Shown in pieces: positions 33,669 to 45,900 of a stretch of 64,000 nt of DNA (within the stretch, counting starts at the first letter, position 1; each line of letters starts with the position of its first letter). A model generated the notes under the pieces. It was not told the origin of the DNA. It searched no databases and worked only from the letters and a program-made list of their open reading frames with translations. The DNA lies in assembly GCA_003013855.2 (NCBI GenBank), contig PVNU02001904.1, positions 62,001-126,000 of the forward strand, written 5' to 3'. Both the position numbers and the translations under genes were made by a program. Origin of the DNA: Liriodendron chinense (Eukaryota > Streptophyta > Magnoliopsida > Magnoliales > Magnoliaceae).

Positions 33669-36600
33669 TTAATAATCGTCGTCTGAATCATTATCGCTTA
33701 GGACTCTTTCTTCTTCACCATCACTATCGCTGATTAGAATTTTCTCTTCATCGTCTGCAACATTGTCATCGATGAAAGCGCTATCATCTCTAACAATGTC
33801 ATTTATGATTGAGGCATCAACATGATCAGGTGGCACATCATCTCTATTCAATTGCACCACATCAATATCAACATTTGGATCATTCCCTCTATCCCAAGAT
33901 GGCATGTCTTCTTGGTATGCTTGTTCAACTGACGACGTTCTATTACTCCCTTCATCGTTATCTTCAACGTCTACTTCGGGAACGTCAAATATGTTCCTGG
34001 GCTTTATTTTCTGCACCACGTGCCAAGAGCCGCCTAACTTGGTGTCAGCGAGGTAGAATACTTGTTCGGATTGGCCGGCTATGATAAATGGGTCATCTTT
34101 AAACCACTTCCGAGATAAATTTACGCTCGTGAAGTAATTATCAGTCTGTATTCCCAACTTTTTATTTCCAATGTCCCACCAATCGCATTTAAATAAGTAC
34201 ACCCGCTTTCTCATACAATAACTCAGCTCAATAATATCCGTCAAAACGCCATAAAAATCAATTTCAACCTCCTCATGTGTTCCCTTCACAACCACACCAC
34301 TATTTTATGTGGTCCTATATTTCTCACGCTCCTCAGTGTGGAACCGAATCCCGTTTACAATACAACCTGTATATCTAGATACACGTCTATCAGGGCCACA
34401 CGCCAGTGAGTAGAGCGCATCAGATGCATCCGCAGAGTTGCTAGCACGCAACATCTTCATCTATCATCACGTACAGAATATAAATGTACGTTTAGGCATT
34501 TAAAATTACGTGTAAATATTGTGCAATACAACAATATTGTAAGTTTGGTGAGATAGAAGGTAAATTAAGCTTACACGTTTTGCAAACCATTCTGGAAACA
34601 AATCCTGATGCATTCGATCATAATTTGTAGGGTATTGGGACTTCATCTCCTCGATGTGTTCGCTATACACAATTGGTACGTTGTAAGCAAGAAATTTTGA
34701 GATTAAAACTGTCTGTAGATATACAATAATTATGTTCGAAGACTTACTCCAAGTACGACTCTATTTCTTCACAGTTATGCAACACATACCACCGCGCCTT
34801 CGCAAGATCCCGAGAGTCCATATCCTGAAACGTCGGCGATCCTAAAGGACGGACGTTATGTGCGAATACAGATATGAGTCCTTGTTCATGCTCCTGTCCT
34901 GCATCGGCATTACGATCTTCTCGGTTGAATCTAGTCTCTATGCCACGAAGATACATGGAGCAAAATGTCAGGCACTCATTATCAATGTACGCCTCAGCAA
35001 TGAATCCCTCTGGACGTGCCTTATTCCTCACATATTGTTTTAATGTGTGAAGGTATCTGTACACAAAATCAATATGTTTAAGACATGAAAACATGGATAT
35101 ACGTAGTTTATGGAATGAAAAAAAATTTATGATCATTGTTCTATCACCTTTCGATCGGATACATCCAACGATATTGTACTGGGCCTGCAAGCTTCGCTTC
35201 GTGCGGTAAGTGAATCGCTAGGTGTACCATAACATCGAAAAACGCAGGTGGAAAAATTCTTTCAAGTTTGCAAAGGATTACGACAATATCCTTCTCCAGT
35301 CGTTTAATAACCTCTACATTTAAAGATTTCGAACACAAATCCTTAAAGAATATCCCCAACTCAATCAGCGTAGCACTGACATCCTTGTTAAGGAATCCAC
35401 GAATCGCAACCGGTAGTAGGCATTGAAGAAGGACGTGACAGTCATGACTTTTCATTCCTGTTACCTTACAGTCCGTAATGTTGACGCGCCGAGAGATATT
35501 CGATGCATACCCGTCTGGAAATTTCACCTTGTTCAACCATTCACATACACGTTTTTTTCTCTAGTTTTGTCAATGTGTAGCATGCTGCTGGTATAGTATA
35601 TGAATTTCCATGTGGTTGCAAGTGCAACTCTTTCCTTAAACCCATTGCTTGTAGATCCAATCGAGCCTTAAAACTGTCTTTTGTTTTCTTCTCTATGTTC
35701 ATCAATGTTCCAAAGACATTGTCACATATATTCTTCTCAATATGCATGACATCCAAGTTGTGTCGTAATTTCAGATGACTCCAATAAGGCAACTCAAAAA
35801 AAATGCTCTTCTTCCTCCAGTTGTACTCCAATACTGTACGTTTTCTCTTCTTCAAGTGCGGTGCCTTACCAAATCTAACTTCTTCAATGTTACTCAGCTG
35901 TTGTAACACATCTTCTGCAGATAGTTCTTTCGGTGGTGGCCTATGATCTTGTTTGCCATCAAAGATTACCGTCTTCCTGCGCCAATTATGATCCCTCGGA
36001 AGGAAGCGACGATGGCCCATATAACACATTTTCTTACCATGCTTCAATGAAAATGAACAAGTCTCAGTACTACATGTAGGACAAGCCAACTTTCCCTTCA
36101 TGCTCCACCCAGACAAATTTCCATATGCAGGGAAGTCATTTATTGTCCACAAAACCGCTGCGTGCAATCGAAACGTCTGTTCTGCAAAAGTGTCATACGT
36201 CTGGACACCTTGACTCCACAACTCGTTTAACTCATCTACTAACGGTCGGAGATACACATCAATGTCATTCCCCGGTGACTTGGGTCCAGGAATAAGCAAC
36301 GACATCATAAAAAATGATTCCTTCATACACAACCAAGGAGGTAAATTGTAGGGCATAAGTATCACTGGCCACATACTGTACGAGCTACTCATATTACCAA
36401 ATGGATTAAAACCATCACTTGCAAGACCTAGCCGAACATTGCGAGAATCCTCTGCAAACCAGTCATATTGCTTATCAAAATGTTGCCAGGCTTCAGAGTC
36501 AGCGGGATGCCTCAATGTATTATCATCATGAAGGCGTTTCTCCTTATGCCACCTCATATCTTCAGCCGTCTTGCTCGACGTAAACAATCTTTGTAATCTG

Positions 36601-37409
36601 GGTTTCAATGGAAAGTACCTTAACACCTTTTGTGGAATTTTCTTACGCTTAGCGTCGTCATATTTTCACCTAGACTCTCCACATTGTGGACACTCCTCAA
36701 CATTTTCATGTTCTTTCCAATACAATACACAATCATTTATACATGCATGTATGAGGATGTAACCAAGGCCCAAGTATCGCATTAACGATTTTGCCTCGTA
36801 ATGAGACTTAGGCAATGTCTCACCTTCAGGTAATACTTCTTTCAACAAGCCAAGTAACATGTCGAATGATTTGTTACTCCAACGATTTATTGTCTTTAAA
36901 TGAAGTAACCTTGTAAGGAAATTCAACTTGGAGAAGTTCCGACACCCCGGATAGAGTGGACGTTGCGCATCCCTCAACAACCTACTAAACTTTTCTGATT
37001 CGGCATCACCCATAGGAGGAATATCCTGGCTAGTACTTGTCGCTGCAAAATCAGTATCCGTAATTGTTCCCCTTAACACATCCCCAATGATATCTTGCAT
37101 ATCGTCAATATCTTCATCCTCGTCATTACGCACAATTGGGTCAGCAAGGACTTCAGTGGCCTCAACTCTTTGGTGGAAGTCTTCACCATGATGAATCCAC
37201 CAAGTGTAACCCTGGTCAATCCCAACTATGAACAAATCATCTTCCACTTTGTCCAATGTCTTGTGAATCATGTTCTTGCATTTTCGGCATGGACACCTAA
37301 TTCTATTACCTGAATCTGCCCGATCTCTCGCAAATTCCATGAACTCCTTAACACCTTCTTTATACTCTGGGCCAAACCGATTCTTAGCTTGCATCCAACT
37401 CTTATCCAT
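33669..37409 (-). pseudogene. CACTA TNP2-type transposase, broken
   Basis: Domains in order on the minus strand: N-terminal transposase-associated domain (MDKSWMQAKNRFGPEYKEGV and the Cys box IRCPCRKCKN), TNP2 transposase (DGFNPFGNMSSSYSMWPVIL, LACPTCSTETCSFSLKHGKK, LDVMHIEKNICDNVFGTLMN), DUF4218 (GMKSHDCHVLLQCLLPVAIR, PVQYRWMYPIERYLHTLK) and DUF4216 (CDWWDIGNKKLGIQTDNYFT). Introns fit at 35057-35147, 34663-34747 and 34461-34574. Three breaks are seen: a TGA at about 36668 where a Trp (TGG) fits, a one-base gain in a run of seven A (plus strand T7, 35552-35558), and a TAA near 34307 where the family has Gln. The protein would cut the element's ends. The mutations look like one transition each plus homopolymer slippage. 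Confidence 0.88.
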
Positions 37410-39745
37410 ATCTACAATGCAAAGATTAGAGTCAGGTTTAGTTTAGGTGACATGAGTTTAGGATTAGGTTTAGTCATAGGTTGAGATTTTCGGGTTCGGG
37501 ATTGGATTTCGGGTTAGGTTTTCATATTTGGGTCTAGGTTTATGTTAGGTGAATGGATTCAGGAATAGGTGTAGGTTTAGTTTAAGTGATTTGAATATAG
37601 GATTAGGCTTAGGTATAGGTTGAGATTTTCGGGTTCGGGATCGGGTTTCGGGTTAGGTTTTCGTGTTTGGGTTTAAGTTTAGGTTAGGTGAATGGATTTA
37701 GGAATAGGTGTAGGTTTAGTTTAGGAGATTTGAGTTTAGGATTAGGTTTAGGCATAGGTTGAGATTTTTGGGTACGGGATCGGGTTTAGGGTCGCATTTT
37801 CGTGTTTGGGTCTAAGTTTAGGTTAGGTGAATGGATTTAGGAATAGGTGTAGGTTTAGTTTAGGAGATTTGAGTTTAGGATTAGGTTTAGGCATAGGTTG
37901 AGATTTTTGGGTACGGGATCGGGTTTAGGGTCGCATTTTCGTGTTTGGGTCTAAGTTTAGGTTAGGTGAATGGATTTAGGAATAGGTGTAGGTTTAGTTT
38001 AGGAGATTTGAGTTTAGGATTAGGTTTAGGCATAGGTTGAGATTTTTGGGTACGGGATCAGGTTTAGGGTCGCATTTTCGTGTTTGGGTCTAAGTTTAGG
38101 CTAGGTGAATGGATTTAGGAATAGGTGTAGGTTTAGTTTAGGAGATTTGAGTTTAGGATTAGGTTTAGGCATAGGTTGAGATTTTTGGGTACGGGATCGG
38201 GTTTAGGGTCGCATTTTCGTGTTTGGGTCTAAGTTTAGGTTAGGTGAATGGATTTAGGAATAGGTGTAGGTTTAGTTTAGGAGATTTGAGTTTAGGATTA
38301 GGTTTAGGCATAGGTTGAGATTTTTGGGTACGGGATCGGGTTTAGGGTCGCATTTTCGTGTTTGGGTCTAAGTTTAGGTTAGGTGAATGGATTTAGGAAT
38401 AGGTGTAGGTTTAGTTTAGGAGATTTGAGTTTAGGATTAGGTTTAGGCATAGGTTGAGATTTTTGGGTACGGGATCAGGTTTAGGGTCGCATTTTCGTGT
38501 TTGGGTCTAAGTTTAGGCTAGGTGAATGGATTTAGGAATAGGTGTAGGTTTAGTTTAGGAGATTTGAGTTTAGGATTAGGTTTAGGCATAGGTTGAGATT
38601 TTTGGGTACGGGATCGGGTTTAGCGTCGCATTTTCGTGTTTGGGTCTAAGTTTAGGCTAGGTGAATGGATTTAGGAATAGGTGTAGAGATTTGAGTTTAG
38701 GATTAGGTTTAGGCATAGGTTGAGATTTTTGGGTACGGGATCGGGTTTAGGGTCGCATTTTCGTGTTTGGGTCTAAGTTTAGGTTAGGTGAATGGATTTA
38801 GGAATAGGTGTAGGTTTAGTTTAGGAGATTTGAGTTTAGGATTAGGTTTAGGCATAGGTTGAGATTTTTGGGTACGGGATCGGGTTTAGGGTCGCATTTT
38901 CGTGTTTGGGTCTAAGGTTAGGCTAGGTGAATGGATTTAGGAATAGGTGTAGGTTTAGTTTAGGAGATTTGAGTTTAGGATTAGGTTTAGGCATAGGTTG
39001 AGATTTTCGGGTTCGGGATTGGATTTCGGGTTAGGTTTTCATATTTGGGTCTAGGTTTATGTTAGGTGAATGGATTCAGGAATAGGTGTATGTTTAGTTT
39101 AAGTGATTTGAATATAGGATTAGGCTTAGGTATAGGTTGAGATTTTCGGGTTCGGGATCGGGTTTCGGGTTAGGTTTTCGTGTTTGGGTTAAAGTTTAGG
39201 TTAGGCGAATGGATTTAGGAATAGGTGTAGGTTTAGTTTAGGTAATTTGAGTTTAGGATTAGGTTTAGGCATAGGTTGAGATAGTCGGGTACGGGATTGG
39301 ATTTCGGGTTAGGTTTTCATGTTTGGGTCTAAGTTTAGGTTAGGTGAATGGATTTAGGAATAGGTGTAGGTTTAGTTTAGGAGATTTGAGTTTAGGATTA
39401 GGTTTAGGGCATAGGTTTGGATTTGCGGGTTCGGGATCGGGTTTAGGGTCGCATTTTCGTGTTTGGGTCAAGGTTCAGGTTAGGTGAATGGATTTAGGAA
39501 TAGGTGTAGGTTTAGGTTAGGAGATTTGAGTTTAGGATTAGGTTTAGGGCATAGGTTTGGATTTGCGGGTTCGGGATCGGGTTTCGGGTTTGGTTCTCGT
39601 GTTTGGGTCTAGGTTTAGGTTAGGTGAATGGATTTAGGAATAGGTGTAGGTTTAGGTTAGGAGACATGAGATTAGGTTTAGGGCATAGGTTTGGATTTGC
39701 GGGTTCGGGATCGGGTTTAGGGTCGCATTTTCGTAGCTTATAGGG
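37410..39745. repeat. 139-bp tandem array rich in TTTAGG-like motifs
   Basis: The line GGCATAGGTTGAGATTTTTG recurs at 37751, 37890, 38029 and 38168 and so on, a period of 139 bp, for about 16 copies with more diverged units at both ends. Each unit contains many GTTTAGG and TTAGGTTTAGG steps, close to the plant telomere word but irregular. One unit near 38685 lacks about 16 bp. The array lies upstream of the transposase gene. Confidence 0.9.
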
Positions 39746-39838
39746 CCCCGGTTTAGAGTTAGATGAATTGAGTTTAGGTTTCGGTTTAGGTATAGCTTAT
39801 AGGTTTTAGTTTTAGGTTTATGGTTTCGGGTTTTAGTT
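39746..39838. other. spacer between the two arrays
   Basis: GTTTAGG-rich remnant of the first array grading into the second. Confidence 0.5.
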
Positions 39839-40610
39839 ATAGGAAATGGACAGCTTCATCATCATGGTCATAACAGCGGTTCCCACCTTCCAGGGACCCC
39901 CGCTCAACAACCGGATAGCTCCGACACACATCCGGGTCTGCTCCATTAATTTCGAGCTAATACATAAACACGGGCCTGTCCAAATGGCCAGGCCACCCAT
40001 ATTACTGTCCATAGGAAATGGACAGCTTCATCATCATGGTCATAACAGCGGTTCCCACCTTCCAGGGACCCCCGCTCAACACCCGGATAGCTCCGACGCA
40101 CATCCGGGTCTGCTCCATTAATTTCGAGCTAATACATAAACACGGGCCTGTCCAAATGGCCAGGCCACCCATATTGCTGTCCATAGGAAATGGACAGCTT
40201 CATCATCATGGTCATAACAGCGGTTCCCACCTTCCAGGGACCCCCGCTCAACACCCGGATAGCTCCGACGCACATCCGGGTCTGCTCCATTAATTTCGAG
40301 CTAATACATAAACACGGGCCTGTCCAAATGGCCAGGCCACCCATATTGCTGTCCATAGGAAATGGACAGCTTCATCATCATGGTCATAACAGCGGTTCCC
40401 ACCTTCCAGGGACCCCCGCTCAACACCCGGATAGCTCCGACGCACATCCGGGTCTGCTCCATTAATTTCGAGCTAATAAATAAACACGGGCCTGTCCAAA
40501 TGGCCAGGCCACCCATATTGCTGTCCATAGGAAATGGACAGCTTCATCATCATGGTCTAAACCGCGGTTCCCACCTTCTAGGGACCCCCGCTCAACATCA
40601 ACATCAATCA
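39839..40610. repeat. 172-bp tandem array
   Basis: Starts of AGGAAATGGACAGCTTCATC at 39843, 40015, 40187, 40359 and 40531, a period of 172 bp, about 4.5 copies that are almost identical. The phrase TAGCTCCGACGCACATCCGG also occurs, diverged, at 41140-41170 outside the array, suggesting that the unit was amplified from CACTA sequence nearby. Open frames of 91 codons per unit are by-products. Confidence 0.92.
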
Positions 40611-41699
40611 ACTACTCTTAATCACAAGTATCATGTTCGTCATCTAATTTGCCACTAAATGATAATATAATAAAATCAGTCGCCCATCCAAGGATGGATA
40701 GATTGAAATGCTATCATTATTTCCATTTAAATGCCCAAGCCTAAATTTCGACAGCATCTCCCCCTATCTCTCTAGATATATTTATCTTACATTTAATTTC
40801 CACGTCAACTATCCACACATTGTGTGGATTAAATTGACAATGGAATTAAACATAAGAAACATATCCAGAGAGAATAGGAGAGTTACCGCACGAAACTAAT
40901 GACAGAGTATGTAAATGACAAACAACGATAACATTCCAATCTATCCAACCTTGGACTGTCCAACAGGACAATTTGGCAGATTTCTATACCTCCAAAACAC
41001 ACTTTATCTATGCTCGGCAATATAGAAATCTCCAAATGGGCTAACTGATTCTATTATACTACCATTTGTGGACAAAAAATAACTATTAATAATAAGCCAA
41101 ATACATCCACAACATACATCCACATAAATCAACCACGGGTAGCTCCAACGCACATCCCGGGTTTGCTCCATCAATTCCAGATACACAAGCACATAAAATG
41201 ACAGAATCATCAACACCATGAATCAAGTCTAATCAAATACCTAATGACTGCTACTTTCTCAACAAATAAGTATGTATGGGGCCCACCATGGGAATCGGAT
41301 TGCGTGCAGAGTAACTCTGCACGCTCTTATCATGTAGAGTAAATTCAGTTGGGCCCACCTAGAATGTATGTGATTTATCTATTCCGTCCTTATGTTTTTT
41401 CAGCTCATTTTAGTGGTTGAGCCCAAAATTTAAGCATATCCAAATCTCAAGTGGACCATGCCATGGGAAATCGTGGGAATAATGATTTCCACCATTCCCA
41501 GGACCTACAGTGATCATTATTTGTCATCCAACCTGTTCATAAGATCACATGGATATGGATGAAGGGAAAACACAAATATCAGCTTGATCCAAAACTTCTG
41601 TGTCCTCTAAGAATTTTTCAATGATAGACATTCAGTTCACACTTGTGCTGTGGTCCACTTTAGATTTTGATATGCTTCATTTTTTGGCACCAGCGGTTC
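40611..41699. other. CACTA interior, no gene; contains a foldback fragment
   Basis: 41130-41200 is related to the 172-bp unit. 41275-41690 has phrases of the GTGGGCCC foldback family (GGGGCCCACCATGGG, AAGTGGACCATGCCATGGGA, TTTATCTATTCCGTCC), so a short element appears to have landed here. Confidence 0.5.
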
Positions 41700-42160
41700 C
41701 CATCTTCGGGGGCCCCACAGCCAGTGGACAGCGACGGTGGGCCCCACAGGCACTGGACAGCGACGTGGGCCCCACAGGCAGTGGACAGCGACCGTGGGCC
41801 CCACAGCCAGTGGACAGCGACATGGGCCCCACAGCCAGTGGACAGCAACGGTGAGCCCCACAATTACGTATTTCATTTTTTTTAATTTGTAAAACAAAAT
41901 TTTGGATTTTCAATTTTTAAATCCCTAATTAGGGATTTTAATTTTGAAATCCTTAATTAGGGAATTTTAATTTCGAAATCCCTAATTAGGGATTTAATAA
42001 ATCAGTGGGCCCCACCAAATTGTAGACAGCTAAGGTGGACCCCACATGCAATGCACTATGGAAAGCGACGGTGGGACCCACCAACATGCATTGGACGGAC
42101 AGCGATGGTGGGACCCACATGCATTGGATTTTGGGAGTGGGCCCCACAATCAACAACGAG
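41700..42160. repeat. short tandem repeats, GGGCCCCACAG-CAGTGGACAGCGAC type
   Basis: Units of about 27-28 bp (GTGGGCCCCACAGGCAGTGG, ACAGCGAC) run at 41705-41860. A related set with GGTGGGACCCACATGCATTGG lies at 42000-42140. Between them is a short inverted stretch of AATCCCTAATTAGGGATTT at 41920-41995. Confidence 0.8.
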
Positions 42161-42454
42161 GAGAGAGGGAGCGAGGGGAAATGGAGCAAGAAGAAAGGGG
42201 GAGAGGCTTACAGGAGGAGGCGGCGGCGCACGGAGGTCGGTGGAGGCGAGGGGCGACTGGCGACACTGGTCGGCTGAGGGGGGGTGGTCGGCTGAGGCGG
42301 TGGGCCGCCGGTGACGTCGACGGCCGGCGGTCGGAGATGAGGGAGAGCCGAGATGGGTGGGCCGGCCGGAAGCGTGCGCGAGAGAGAGAGGAGAGAGAAC
42401 AGAGCGAGAGTGAGAGAGAGGAGAGAAATGAGAGAGGCCGATCGGGTAAGTGAA
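42161..42454. other. purine-rich stretch, no gene seen
   Basis: GA-rich sequence with GAGAGAGAGGAGAGA runs. The open frames on both strands here reflect composition. Confidence 0.5.
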
Positions 42455-42924
42455 ATAAAAGACTTTTACTGACGAAAATTTTCGTCGGTAAAAGCATAGT
42501 TTTCGTCGGTAAAAGTCCTCTTTTTCACTTGGGCGGGAAACATCAATATTATTACCGACGAACATTTTCGTCGGTAAAAATTACTTTTGCCGACGAAAAA
42601 TTTCGTCGGCAAAAGTCATCTTCCTTACCTTACGCAGATACCACACATTATTACCGACAGGCAATAATCGTCGCCAAAAAAAGACTTATACCGACGAAAA
42701 TGTTCGTCGGTAAAAGCTAAATTTCTTACTTTTTTCTTTAGCGACGGGTAATTTCGTCGGTAATAAACTTTTTACCGACGAAATCATGATTTCGTCGGTA
42801 AAAGGGTGTGCTGGTATGTATTTTACCGACGAATACCTCATTTCGTCGGGGAAATGGCTTTTTACCGACCAAAATAATTTCGTCGGTAATACTTTCGTCG
42901 GTAAAACACCGTTTTCTTGTAGTG
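42455..42924. repeat. CACTA subterminal repeats, right
   Basis: Many copies of TTTTACCGACGAAA and its reverse, like the left end, up to the TTCTTGTAGTG terminus. Confidence 0.9.
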
Positions 42925-45900
42925 GTAGATCACGATGAACGATCCAACTATGCCGAAGCATCACACCATGAAAATGAGAACTTCACACTTTTTCTTGCAC
43001 AAGAAAAGGCGTGTGATCGACCAGACATATGGTATCTCGACACTGGTGCAAGCAACCATATGTGCGGCAACAAAGAACTTTTTGTGGAACTCACAGAAGA
43101 TGTTCATGGTAATGTGAGTTTTGGTGACTCATCAAAGGTACCCGTGAAAGGTAAAGGAAAAATCAAAATTTATCAAAAGAATGGCGCACCAAATTACATC
43201 TCCAATGTGTATTATGTACCCAACATGAAAAGTAACATACTCAGCATCGGCCAACTCCTTGAAAAGGGGTATGTCATACACATGGAGAACTTCAATCTTT
43301 CTTTGAGAGATGCGCATGGGAGACTTATCGCACAAGTCAAAATGGCAAAGAATCGTATGTTCCCGCTCCATATCAACACAAGACTTGAGAAGTGCCTCTA
43401 TAGTCTGGTAAAGAATGAATCATGGAAATGGCATCTTCGCTTTGGGCATCTTCATTTCAGTGGCCTAAAGCTATTATCTTCATCAAACATGGTACATGGC
43501 TTGCCAGCCATTGAAGCTCCAAAACATGTGTGTGAGGCGTGCACACTTGGCAAGCAACAAAGAAACTCATTCCCAAGTGGAGTGTCACGAAGAGCAAAAG
43601 AGCCATTACAGTTGGTTCACACAGACATTTTTGGACCATTAGAGACACCCTCTCTTGGAGGTAATAAATACTTTATTACCTTCATTGATGATTTCAGCAG
43701 AAAGTTATGGGTGTACTATCTCAAAGAGAAAGCTACTGCTTTCACTATCTTCAAAAATTTCAAAGCTCAAGTTGAAGTTGAAAGTGGCTACAAGATCAAA
43801 GTACTCAGATCTGACAGAGGTGGAGAGTACACCTCAAATGCATTTAGAGACTATTGCGAGGAACAAGGCATCAAGCAGCAGTTTACAGCAGCCTACACAC
43901 CACAACAGAATGGCATAGCAGAAAGAAAAAATCGCACTATTCTTGACATGACGAGGACGATGTTGAAAGAAAAAGGACTGCCAAAGAATTTCTGGGCCGA
44001 GGCAGTTGCTTGTACTGCCTATCTACTCAATCGGTGCCCTACGAAAAGTGTCAAGAACATGACACCACAGGAAGCATGGAGTGGCTACAAACCAAGTGTG
44101 GCTCACCTAAGAATCTTTGGGTGTGTTGCATATGCTCAAGTACCAAAGGCGAAAAGAAAGAAGCTCGATGATCGTGGCGAGAAGTGCATCTTCATTGGAT
44201 ACAGTGAAGAATCCAAAGCTTACAAACTCTACAATCCACTAACTAACAAAGTAGTGGTAAGTAGAGATGTGATCTTCAACGAGGAAGATACGTGGAAATG
44301 GAATGAAGAAGAAACTGCCAAAGAAAAGTGGTTCGAGGTAGAAGAACAAGAAGAAAAACTTGAAAGTCAGGAGCAGATAACCGCAACACCCTCTCCGGCC
44401 ACATCTTCAATTCGCAGATGTCCAGAAGGACATTTCATCTCTCCAGGAAGTACCTCATCAGCTCAAAGTTCAGCCGGTTTATCCTCATCCATGACTCCTA
44501 TCAAAATGAGAAGTTTAGAAGAAATCTATGAGCAAACAGAAGAAGCCAATCTTTTCTGCCTATACGCAGATCATGAGCCCCTTACATTTCAGGATGCTAT
44601 AAAGGAAGAATGCTGGAGAATTTTCATGAAAGAAGAAATTCATGCCATTGAGAAGAATGACACTTGGGAGCTGACTATAATTCCTCAAGGCCAAAGAACT
44701 ATTGGTGTCAAATGGGTATATAAGATCAAGCGTATAGCCGATGGAGAGATTGATCGATATAAAGCAAGGCTCGTGGCTAAAGGCTACAAACAAAAGTATG
44801 GCGTGGACTATGAAGAAGTCTTCGCTCCTGTTGCCCGTCTTGATACTGTGAGAATGATAATCTCCCTTGCAGCCTATCACAGTTGGATGATCTACCAACT
44901 GGATGTGAAATCCGCATTCCTGAATGGAATACTCGAAGAAGAGGTCTATGTCGACCAGCCTGAAGGCTTTGTTGTGCAAGGGGAGGAACACAAAGTGTAT
45001 CGGCTGAAGAAAGCTCTCTATGGGTTGAATCAGGCTCCACGTGCTTGGAATGCACGTATCAACAACTATCTTCAAGAAAACGGCTTCAACCAATGCCCAT
45101 ATGAGCATGCGGTCTACATCAAGAAGAATGCTCATGGAGATATACTAATTGCATGCCTATATGTGGATGACCTGTTGTTTACAGGAAACAGCCAGTCAAT
45201 GTTTGATGAATTCAAGATGGTCATGTTCAAAGAATTCGAAATGACCGATGGTGGACTTATGTCCTTCTTTTTGGGTATCGAGGTGAAGCAACAACTTGAT
45301 GGCATCCACATATCTCAGAAGAAATATGCAAAGGAACTTCTTGAAAAGTTCAAGATGACCGATTGCAATGCTGTGAATACGCCTGTAGCAACAGGCCTGA
45401 AGCTGACAAAAGAAGAAGAAGGAAGAAGCGTGGATTCAACTCTATTCAAGAGTCTGATTGGAAGTCTCAGATACCTCACAATCACTAGGCCAGATATCGT
45501 CTACAGTGTTGGGCTTTTAAGTAGGTACATGGAAGCGCCAAAAGAAACACATTGGCTCGCTGCAAAAAGAATCCTTAGGTATGTTAAAGGAACCGTGGAA
45601 TTCGGCCTCTTTTATCCATACAATGATGAAGCAATGCTGTATGGATATTCAGACAGTGATTGGGGAGGTGATCAAGATGAAAGGAAAAGCACCACAGGGT
45701 ATGTGTTCTATCTTGGTTCAACGGCATTCACATGGAACTCGAAGAAGCAAAGCATCGTCGCCTTATCTACATGTGAAGCTGAGTACGTGGCAGCATCGTC
45801 CACAGTGTGTGAAGCAATTTGGTTGAAGAACCTGCTAAAAGAGCTGAAGCATCCGCAAGAGGAATCCACAGTCATATACGTGGATAACAAGTCTGCAATC

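Larger units (their letters stand above)
30531..42924 (-). mobile_element. CACTA (En/Spm-type) DNA transposon
   Basis: 12,394 bp. The left end is CACTACAAAAAATTTC and the right end, reversed, CACTACAAGAAAACGG. The 3-bp duplication is GTA and the target is copia gag-pol. The subterminal parts carry many TTACCGACGAAAT motifs in both directions. Genes are on the minus strand: a TNP2-type transposase (37409-33669), a 126-codon ORF (33531-33151) and a six-exon second gene (32899-31245). The right half is filled by tandem arrays. Confidence 0.95.

Noticed and set aside
37410..39745. Real telomere or interstitial telomere array
   Set aside because: Words are close to TTTAGGG but irregular and embedded in a 139-bp unit within a CACTA; there is no perfect heptamer run.
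39846..40658. 91-codon ORFs repeated every 172 bp
   Set aside because: By-product of the tandem unit; overlapping frames on both strands.
42046..42453. 135-codon plus-strand ORF and minus partners of 115-169 codons
   Set aside because: Purine-rich composition keeps several frames open; no domain.
44560..45135. 191-codon minus-strand ORF
   Set aside because: Antisense to the copia reverse transcriptase; a codon-composition shadow.
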